26,181 nucleotides of DNA, from IMG/VR virus record IMGVR_UViG_3300023184_000464, positions 1 to 26,181 of that record, one strand, 5' to 3'. Made by a program: the position numbers and the translations under genes. Of this stretch, positions 16,028-21,642 are shown piece by piece. The DNA comes from a virus. Position 1 is the stretch's first letter. Each line of letters opens with the position of its first letter. The notes under the pieces are model-generated. The model worked only from the letters and a program-made list of their open reading frames with translations, did not search any database and was not told where the DNA came from.

Positions 16028-17044
16028 ATGGAAAATTTTACAATGGTAGAAACAACTACCAGCACAACAAAAAAAACAGCTATTGCTGTAAGACCTTTTT
16101 TTGATAGCTCTGCTTCAAATATGGGATTAGAAAATTATGGATTAGCATTATATGATGGTGTTAAACATCATGAACAACTAGCATGTCTAGAAAGTAATGG
16201 TGTAATGAGGTATGTAACAGGATTAAATGAGTTTGCTCCTGAAATTAAATTACTTCAAAAAGATGCTAGAGAAGCAAGAATAAGAGAAATAAGATCTGCT
16301 ATTATTGAACTTGAAAAAGATTTAGCAGCAAATGTAATTGATATTGATGATAAGGACTTTTGGAATAAAGTAACATTACTAAGACCTGACAATCAAAAAT
16401 TTTGGAATAAAATAAATATCTCTTGTGGAAATGAACCTATGTTCTTAGACCCAAAAGATCCTTATGATAGAATTAAACTTTATGCTATTGAAGCAGGAGG
16501 TTTTGCAATTGTAGCAAAAAGTTATGATGATGCAAGATCAAAAGCTGTAGCTCCTAAGTTTTACTTAGATAAAGAAGAAGAAACTGTAATGGCAAGAACA
16601 GAATACAAAAAAATGCGTAACAAAGCATTATCTGAACTTCAAAAATTATTTGACAAGAACAGTACTAAATTATTCTACATTGCAAAAGTTGTAGATTTAA
16701 ATAGTACACAGTATAGAAAATCAACACCTAATGATGTTATTTATGAAAACATGGACATTTATATAAATGGAGATGGTGCAGAAGGAAACAAGGAAAGAGC
16801 AGCTAAATCATTTATTGAAACTGCAGCAATGGATATGGAAACATTAAAAATCAAATCAATTGTAAGAGATTCCGTTTTTTTTAAGTATATTATAAATAAG
16901 GCAGATGGTTATATTTATCATGTTAAGTCAACAGCTTTACTTGGTAGAAATGTAGCAGATGTAGTTGAGTACTTAAAGAATCCTTTAAATGAAGATATTC
17001 TTAAAGATCTTAATGAAGCTTGTGAAAAGTATTGGAATGCGTAA
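16028..17044 (+). CDS. Conserved post-capsid structural protein, function unknown
   Basis: This is a 338-residue protein. Residues 1-30 are Thr/Ser-rich; FFDSSASNMGLENYGLALY at about 24-42 reads like a conserved motif. Residues 75-105 form a charged helix, followed by mixed alpha/beta segments and the C-terminal helix LNEACEKYWNA. I recall similar proteins following the capsid gene in Bacteroidota phages, where they are probably virion components. No enzyme motif is recognised. It follows the capsid terminator and precedes the lysine-rich cluster, so it may be an inner capsid or minor head protein, but this is inference from position only. Confidence 0.65.
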   Translation: MENFTMVETTTSTTKKTAIAVRPFFDSSASNMGLENYGLALYDGVKHHEQLACLESNGVMRYVTGLNEFAPEIKLLQKDAREARIREIRSAIIELEKDLAANVIDIDDKDFWNKVTLLRPDNQKFWNKINISCGNEPMFLDPKDPYDRIKLYAIEAGGFAIVAKSYDDARSKAVAPKFYLDKEEETVMARTEYKKMRNKALSELQKLFDKNSTKLFYIAKVVDLNSTQYRKSTPNDVIYENMDIYINGDGAEGNKERAAKSFIETAAMDMETLKIKSIVRDSVFFKYIINKADGYIYHVKSTALLGRNVADVVEYLKNPLNEDILKDLNEACEKYWNA

Positions 17045-17064
17045 CTTATTAAAACTAAAATAAA

Positions 17065-17436
17065 ATGAAAACTACAAAAACAATGAAAACAGGTGGTGCA
17101 AAACCTAAAGCTATGTATGGCAAAGAAATTATGCAAAAAGGTGGTTCTACAGGTAAAACAAAAAAATACAAAACAAAAAATTCTTATTCTGAATTAACCG
17201 GAAGTAATAATAATCCTATACGTACTACAGTAGATTCTCCTGGTGGAAATTATAAAAAAAATATAGAATGGCAATCATATTTAAGTGATACTAAAAAACC
17301 TTATATGATGTCTGTAACAAAAGGAGGAAAAACTAATGACTTTCAATTATCAGAAAAACAAGCACTTAGTCAAAGAAAAAAAGTTAAAAAAACAATGGGT
17401 TTTCAAAAAGGTGGAATGACTAAAAAGAAAAAATAA
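17065..17436 (+). CDS. Lysine-rich GG-motif protein
   Basis: This 123-residue, strongly basic protein of low complexity carries Gly-Gly motifs preceded by a hydrophobic residue: MKTGG (7-11), MQKGG (about 23-27), VTKGG and FQKGG near the C-terminus, plus SPGG. KGGSTGK recurs as KGGSTGT in the protein at 19049 and KGGSTKS in that at 19678. It has no signal peptide or membrane segment. It is likely a virion-internal DNA-binding or packing protein, or a substrate for proteolysis at GG; neither is proven. The gap to the previous gene is 20 nt, A-rich. Confidence 0.62.
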   Translation: MKTTKTMKTGGAKPKAMYGKEIMQKGGSTGKTKKYKTKNSYSELTGSNNNPIRTTVDSPGGNYKKNIEWQSYLSDTKKPYMMSVTKGGKTNDFQLSEKQALSQRKKVKKTMGFQKGGMTKKKK

Positions 17437-17442
17437 TTAATA

Positions 17443-17781
17443 ATGCCAAAAGATGCCTGTTATTCTAAAGTAAAAGCACAGTATGCTGTGTTTCCTTCAG
17501 CAAGGGCTTCTCAAGCAATTGCTAAATGTAGGAAAGGTTCTGGTACAGTTAGAAAAACTAAAGCAGGTACAAACCTTAAAAGATGGCAAGCAGAAAAATG
17601 GCAAGATACAAAATCAGGTAAAGCTTGTGGTGCCGGTGGTTCTAATGAATACTGCCGGCCTACAAAAAGAGTATCAAAGGATACTCCTAAAACAAAGTAT
17701 GAATTAACCCCTTCTAAACTAGCTGTTAAGAAAGCTGAAAAGTCTAAAGTAGGTATGGGAAGAAGAGTTAAAAATGTATAA
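17443..17781 (+). CDS. Small basic Cys-containing protein, resembles DUF5872 proteins
   Basis: This is a 112-residue basic protein. The N-terminus (ACYSKVKAQYAVFPSARASQ, then AIAKCRK) matches a short helix-Cys motif that I recall from phage and large-virus proteins with VKxxYxVxPSAxAS. Residues 45-85 contain KWQAEKWQDTKSGKACG, YCRPTKRVSKDTPKT, a pattern I associate with DUF5872 (CRPTKRVSxxTPKT). C6, C28, C62 and C71 may bind metal or form disulfides. The function is unknown. It begins 6 nt after the previous gene, within the basic cluster between capsid and neck genes. Confidence 0.72.
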   Translation: MPKDACYSKVKAQYAVFPSARASQAIAKCRKGSGTVRKTKAGTNLKRWQAEKWQDTKSGKACGAGGSNEYCRPTKRVSKDTPKTKYELTPSKLAVKKAEKSKVGMGRRVKNV

Positions 17782-17799
17782 CTATTAAAAAATAATACT

Positions 17800-18747
17800 G
17801 TGGCTACTTTAAGACCTTATGCTTTAAAAAATCCAAAAACAGATACTGTTGTACCTGGTGCTTTAATTCTTTCTAGTATTAAACCTGTATCAGGAGATTG
17901 GTTTCCTGTTGTTGAAGGTATAGAAAGAAATTTTGTTAATCCAGTAAGTTATGATACTACTGTTAAAATAACATATCCTTCTTCTGTAAACTCACAAAGG
18001 TTTGGAGACTATGCAAAAACTTTTATACAAACTAAAGGTTATACTCCTAATAATGTAGTATTATCTGAATCAGTTTGTTCAGATGATATTGATGGTCCTA
18101 TTTATTCTGATATACAAAATATTGGTCAAACTCCACCATCACAAAATGATTTTTTAGGTCCTTTTATGTCAGGAGGTTTAGCAGGATATGCTCACACAGG
18201 AATATTAGGTATTCAAGCTTGGGGATCTCATATTACAAATACAACAAATGGTGCATTATTTTTTATTAATATGCCACACATTGGAATTTCTCAAGCAGGT
18301 AATGTAGGTAGAATTTGGAGAAGAGGTAAAACTCAAGCTCAATCTTTAACAGATAATACTTGTGGTGCAGTTGCTACAGCAATTGGATGGGTAGCAGCAA
18401 ATGCTGTAGCTCCAATTGTAGCAAACTTTCCAAATGATTATCAAAATTATACTTTATGTGCTATACTATTTCCATTTAAAGCAGCTCTTGCAGCTATAAC
18501 AACTTATGGAGCTCAAATGGTTTATGCTACTGAAAAAATAAGATTAGCTTCAGATGCTTTTTTAACAGGTGCATCAGGAATAATTGGTGCTAATGTTGGA
18601 ACAGGAATTGATGTATTTTATTGTTCAGGAACATTTATTAATACAGATGATGGATACAATGCTTACATTAATGTTACATCATTTAAAAAATATAATAGTG
18701 TTGGTGGATGGGTAGATTTAACTACATCATTTTTAGCAGGTTTATAA
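17800..18747 (+). CDS. LCIB/LCIC-type beta-carbonic anhydrase-like protein
   Basis: This 315-residue protein contains VLSESVCSDDIDGP (87-100) with C93 and D95, FMSGGLAGYAHTGILGIQAW (122-141), INMPHIGIS with H160 (156-164), GNVGRIWRRGK (167-177) and NTCGA with C188. The order Cys-x-Asp, GGLxGxxxTGxxG, PHxGIS, GxVGxxxRxG, CGA is that of the LCIB family, whose Zn ligands are two Cys and one His. The 67-residue and 28-residue spacings are near the 62 and 24 I recall for the diatom PtLCIB4. It would interconvert CO2 and bicarbonate if active. Arg of the dyad is not identified. The start is GTG at 17800; no ATG is available before residue 123. It sits among virion genes, so a structural role with a repurposed fold is also possible. 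The match is from memory. Confidence 0.72.
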   Translation: MATLRPYALKNPKTDTVVPGALILSSIKPVSGDWFPVVEGIERNFVNPVSYDTTVKITYPSSVNSQRFGDYAKTFIQTKGYTPNNVVLSESVCSDDIDGPIYSDIQNIGQTPPSQNDFLGPFMSGGLAGYAHTGILGIQAWGSHITNTTNGALFFINMPHIGISQAGNVGRIWRRGKTQAQSLTDNTCGAVATAIGWVAANAVAPIVANFPNDYQNYTLCAILFPFKAALAAITTYGAQMVYATEKIRLASDAFLTGASGIIGANVGTGIDVFYCSGTFINTDDGYNAYINVTSFKKYNSVGGWVDLTTSFLAGL

Positions 18748-18758
18748 AATAAAAAATT

Positions 18759-19031
18759 ATGGCAAAGACAGCAGCTTGGACAAGAAAAGAAGGTAAAAAT
18801 AAAACAGGTGGTTTAAATGCAAAGGGAGTAGCCAGTTATAGAGCAGCTAATCCGGGATCTAAACTTAAGATGGCAGTCACTACTAAGCCATCTAAGTTAG
18901 ATCCAAATGGTAAAGCAGCAAAGAGAAGAAAGAGTTTTTGTGCTAGAATGTCAGGAATGCCTGGACCTGCAAAAAAACCAAATGGAGAACCATCAAGAAA
19001 AACTCTTGCTTTAAGAAAATGGAATTGTTAA
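18759..19031 (+). CDS. Small basic protein, DUF6321-like
   Basis: This 90-residue protein has AAWTRKEGKNKTGGLNAKG (5-23), SYRAANPGSKLKMAVTT (26-42), then KAAKRRKSFCARMSGMPG and a C-terminal ALRKWNC. I recall this run (AWxRKEGKNxxGGLNxKG, NPGSxLK, AAKRRKSFCARM, LRKWxC) as the DUF6321 family, found widely in aquatic phages; its function is unknown. The basic nature suggests nucleic-acid contact. It lies 11 nt after the carbonic-anhydrase-like gene. C76 and C90 are probably conserved, and the terminal Cys is notable. Confidence 0.78.
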   Translation: MAKTAAWTRKEGKNKTGGLNAKGVASYRAANPGSKLKMAVTTKPSKLDPNGKAAKRRKSFCARMSGMPGPAKKPNGEPSRKTLALRKWNC

Positions 19032-19048
19032 TTTAAAAACTATATATT

Positions 19049-19516
19049 ATGAAAACAAAATGTATGAGCTGTGGAGGTTCTATGAAAAAAATGAAAACTG
19101 GTGGTGTTAATAAAAAATTATTTAAAGGTAAAGAAACTTATAAAGAAGAACTTGCTGAAGGTAAAGCAATTAAATCTGGTAAAATATCTCCTAAACAATA
19201 TGCAAGTGGTGAAGCATCTGAAAAAAAAATAAAAAAAATGGCATTAGGAGGAACTACTACTAAAAGAATAATTAAAAAAAGTACTGGTGGTATGTATGGC
19301 ATACCTCAAGAAAATCTTGGTACTTCTGGTCAATATGGTTTTGCAAAAAAAGGTGGTTCTACAGGAACACATAAAATGCCTAATGGTAAAGTAATGCTTA
19401 ATTCTAAAATGAAAAAAGGTGGAGCAACTAAAGCAACTAAGTTTGCAGCATTAGCTCCTCCATATAACAAAGCAACTTTTGCTGATAAAATTGTTGGTGC
19501 TAAAAAGAAAAAATAA
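19049..19516 (+). CDS. Lysine-rich GG-motif protein with N-terminal CxxC
   Basis: This is a 155-residue basic, low-complexity protein. The N-terminus is MKTKCMSCGGSMKKMKTGG, with CxxC at 5-8 and GG at 9-10 and 18-19. Further motifs are MALGG (about 67-71), KSTGG, KKGGSTG (from about 101) and MKKGG (about 121-125), and the chain ends AKKKK. The short stretch LFKGKETYKEEL with KSGKISPKQYASGE recalls small phage proteins with a helical body, GKETYxEELxEAKAxKSGKISPxxYxxGE. It is likely related to the proteins at 17065 and 19678. The function is unknown. The stop overlaps the next start by one base. Confidence 0.65.
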   Translation: MKTKCMSCGGSMKKMKTGGVNKKLFKGKETYKEELAEGKAIKSGKISPKQYASGEASEKKIKKMALGGTTTKRIIKKSTGGMYGIPQENLGTSGQYGFAKKGGSTGTHKMPNGKVMLNSKMKKGGATKATKFAALAPPYNKATFADKIVGAKKKK

Positions 19517-19662
19517 TGGCTGAGAAGAAGGATAAGAAATGGATACAAAAAGCAGTTAACCCTAAACATAAAGGTTACTGTACTCCTCTTACCAAAAAAA
19601 CTTGTACACCTAAGAGAAAAGCTCTTGCAATGACTTTTAAAAAAATGGCTAAAAATAAATAA
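19516..19662 (+). CDS. Very small basic protein (48 residues), conserved phage type
   Basis: An ATG at 19516-19518 shares one base with the previous stop and opens 48 codons ending TAA at 19660-19662. The product begins MAEKKDKKWIQKAVNPKHKG and continues YCTPLTKKTCTPKRKALAMT then FKKMAK. I recall the pattern GxCTPxTKxTCTPxRKALAxTFKK from many aquatic phages as a short orphan protein of unknown function. C22 and C30 may form a pair. Its translational coupling and the recognisable pattern make a real gene likely despite its length. Confidence 0.72.
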   Translation: MAEKKDKKWIQKAVNPKHKGYCTPLTKKTCTPKRKALAMTFKKMAKNK

Positions 19663-19677
19663 CTAAAAATAAATAAA

Positions 19678-20418
19678 ATGAAAAAAACAAATAAAGTTAA
19701 GATGGGTCCTTTAGGAACTCCACTTGGAAATGCATTAGGATATTTTAACTCATTAAAAGCAAAAACTAAAGTTGAACCTAAACAAACTTTAAGAAAAGCT
19801 CAAGATGGACAATCTGTTTATAGCGGACCCTTTTCTGAAAAACGAACTAAAAGTTTAGATACAAAGTTTCCTAGTACAGTGACTCCTATAGGTATGAATC
19901 CTTGGTATAATACCAAATCTTATATTAATACAGGAGGAAATGTTGGAGATGATCCAGTAGGAGATGAAAAAAAAGAAAGAGCTAACTATGAAAATTTTTT
20001 AAGACAAGATTCAAAATTAAAAAAAGGTGGTTCTACAAAGTCTAAAATGAAAACAAGTGTTTCAGTTAAAAAAATGCAGGATGGTGGTATGTTTACACCT
20101 AATGGTAGACTTAAATCTAAAAAAACTAGAGATATTTCTTTATCATCTTATGGAAATTCAACTAATGTTTCAAGGACAAAAAGAAATGGTGACATAGTAA
20201 CTAAAAGTATAAATACTAGTAATGGTTATGGCGGAACTACTGCTGATAAAACTAAAACCATTACTAATAAAGTTGGAGAAACTGTATCTAAAAAAACAAA
20301 AAATATTTCTGCAAAATCTGCTGATAGAAAAATTAATAGAGTAAGTAATAATGTAGGTAGAAATGCTAATGATACTTGGGCATATAAAAAAGGTGGTCTT
20401 GTAAAAAAAAATAAATAA
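19678..20418 (+). CDS. Large lysine-rich GG-motif protein
   Basis: This 246-residue basic protein is rich in Lys, Ser, Thr and Asn and probably disordered. It contains INTGG (about 83-87), LKKGG (about 114-118) followed by STKSKMK, MQDGG (about 134-138), GYGG and a C-terminal YKKGG. The N-terminus (VKMGPLGTPLGNALGYFNSL) may form a short helix. It ends the basic cluster that starts at 17065. It has no signal peptide, membrane segment or enzyme motif. An inner virion protein, perhaps processed at the GG sites, is a reasonable guess. The next gene starts 3 nt later. Confidence 0.62.
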   Translation: MKKTNKVKMGPLGTPLGNALGYFNSLKAKTKVEPKQTLRKAQDGQSVYSGPFSEKRTKSLDTKFPSTVTPIGMNPWYNTKSYINTGGNVGDDPVGDEKKERANYENFLRQDSKLKKGGSTKSKMKTSVSVKKMQDGGMFTPNGRLKSKKTRDISLSSYGNSTNVSRTKRNGDIVTKSINTSNGYGGTTADKTKTITNKVGETVSKKTKNISAKSADRKINRVSNNVGRNANDTWAYKKGGLVKKNK

Positions 20419-20421
20419 AAA

Positions 20422-21120
20422 ATGTTAAATAGTACTATTACTATAAAGATAAAACAAAGAATCAATAAACTTGATAGCAATGACTATGATAATATAGAAT
20501 GCTGGCAAATTGTTGAGTCTTTTAATAAAGCACAAGTAGAGTGGACTAGAAGACAATTACATGGAGGTAATCAGTATAAAGAAGGAGATGAACAATCTAC
20601 TAGAAGAAAAGATGACCTACAAGTATTAATGAAAAAATATGATTTATCATTATATCCAAAAGACTATTATTATTTTGCAGCATTACCGGAAGATTATTTA
20701 CAATGGAAAAGAACAGATGTATTTGCAAATCAAGATTGTTGTGAAAAAAGAAGAATGACAGTTTATTTTGCTGAAGAAGCAAATCTACAACAATTATTAA
20801 ATGATAAACTAAAACAACCTAGTTTTGAATGGGCAGAAACATTTGCTACTTTAATAGGTAATGATGTACATATATATACTAACAATCAATTTAATATAGA
20901 AAGTGCAGATTTAATATATTATAGACAACCTATTAAAATTCAAATACAAGATTGTATTGATCCTTACACAGGTGTAGTATCTTTAACAAATGTACAATGT
21001 GAATTTAAAGATGATATAATAGAATTACTCATTGATGAAGCAGTAAGTATATTAGCAGGAGATATTGAGTCAAACAATCAGTTTGCTAGAGGAAGTGCAA
21101 ATGCTGAAAAAAATAATTAA
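20422..21120 (+). CDS. Probable neck/head-tail connector (ring or adaptor) protein
   Basis: This is a 232-residue, mixed alpha/beta protein. Residues 1-75 are helical with IECWQIVESFNKAQVEWTRR, and the middle has YPKDYYYFAALPEDYLQWKR. The C-terminus is the helix IIELLIDEAVSILAGDIESN followed by Q, AR and AEKNN. I recall the C-terminal pattern (DEAxxILAGDIExxNQ) and the N-terminal LPEDYL region from ring or head-completion proteins of crAss-like and related Bacteroidota phages, which join the portal to the tail. Its place after capsid-associated genes and before the tail genes fits. The assignment remains tentative, and a tail-completion protein is the alternative. Confidence 0.6.
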   Translation: MLNSTITIKIKQRINKLDSNDYDNIECWQIVESFNKAQVEWTRRQLHGGNQYKEGDEQSTRRKDDLQVLMKKYDLSLYPKDYYYFAALPEDYLQWKRTDVFANQDCCEKRRMTVYFAEEANLQQLLNDKLKQPSFEWAETFATLIGNDVHIYTNNQFNIESADLIYYRQPIKIQIQDCIDPYTGVVSLTNVQCEFKDDIIELLIDEAVSILAGDIESNNQFARGSANAEKNN

Positions 21121-21122
21121 AA

Positions 21123-21575
21123 ATGGAAAAACCTAGACTATTAAAAAGAAATACTGAATCAACTGTATCATATTCAAGTGCACCCGCAGGAGGATCTATA
21201 GATACAATGACAGCAGCATGTGTATCAGAATTAATGAATGCTTCTACAAGTTTTCATAAGTTACATCTTAAAGTAACTGGTGTAGGATCATTTGCTGCTC
21301 ATAAAGCTCTTAATGATTTATATGATGCTTTAGTTGATCATGCTGATGCTTTAGCTGAAGGATACCAAGGAGCAGCAGAAAAATTACTTACTTACTCTGA
21401 GTCATCTCCTAAAACTTTAAATAGTGTAGATGAAGGATTAAATTATATTCGTGAAATGGTAAATATGGTAACTGGATTACAATCTAAAATGCCATATTCA
21501 GAAATAGTAAATGAACTTGACACAGTTAAATCAAGTTTAAATTCTGCAAAATATAAATTAAAATTCTTAAAATAG
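21123..21575 (+). CDS. Dps-like ferritin-fold protein (DUF5856-like) with conserved ferroxidase residues
   Basis: This is a 150-residue helical protein. FHKLHLKVTGVGSFAAHKAL contains H48 and H60, and DALAEGYQG contains D75 and E79. The spacings H48-H60 (12), H60-D75 (15) and D75-E79 (4) equal those of E. coli Dps H51, H63, D78 and E82. The usual D67 equivalent is N64, with D65 beside it. Dps shells oxidise Fe(II) at such sites and store iron while protecting DNA. I associate this protein with DUF5856, a phage relative of the ferritin superfamily. Residues 97-150 form the other helices. A lysine-rich Dps-like N-tail is only partly present. Coupled to the neck gene (2-nt gap), it ends at a terminator. 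Confidence 0.78.
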   Translation: MEKPRLLKRNTESTVSYSSAPAGGSIDTMTAACVSELMNASTSFHKLHLKVTGVGSFAAHKALNDLYDALVDHADALAEGYQGAAEKLLTYSESSPKTLNSVDEGLNYIREMVNMVTGLQSKMPYSEIVNELDTVKSSLNSAKYKLKFLK

Positions 21576-21597
21576 TTTTGTTATTTCAAAACTTTTT
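21574..21597 (+). terminator. Rho-independent terminator overlapping the Dps-like stop codon
   Basis: AGTTTTG (21574-21580) pairs with CAAAACT (21587-21593) around a 6-nt loop (TTATTT), followed by T to 21597. The stem is AT-rich and short, so it is weaker than the other terminators. Its 5' arm begins within the TAG stop of the previous gene. Confidence 0.6.
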
Positions 21598-21604
21598 ATT
21601 ATAT

Positions 21605-21612
21605 TATATATG
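21605..21612 (+). promoter_or_regulatory. Promoter-like element before the tail structural gene
   Basis: TATATATG matches TAnnTTTG except for one base and ends 30 nt before the ATG at 21643, just after a terminator. The distance equals that of the scaffold-gene element at 13003-13010. The A/T-rich context makes chance matches likely. Confidence 0.35.
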
Positions 21613-21642
21613 TATTATATTATTAACTAAAAACTAAAAACA

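Noticed and set aside
20422-21120. Tail sheath or baseplate assignment for the 232-residue protein
   Set aside because: Its C-terminal helix pattern and position after capsid-associated genes fit a connector better, and no sheath motif was seen.
5630-21575. Stop-codon reassignment (TAG to Gln) as in some crAss-like phages
   Set aside because: TAG ends the frames at 6007, 12952 and 21575, each followed closely by a new gene, and long genes contain no in-frame stops. The standard bacterial code fits.
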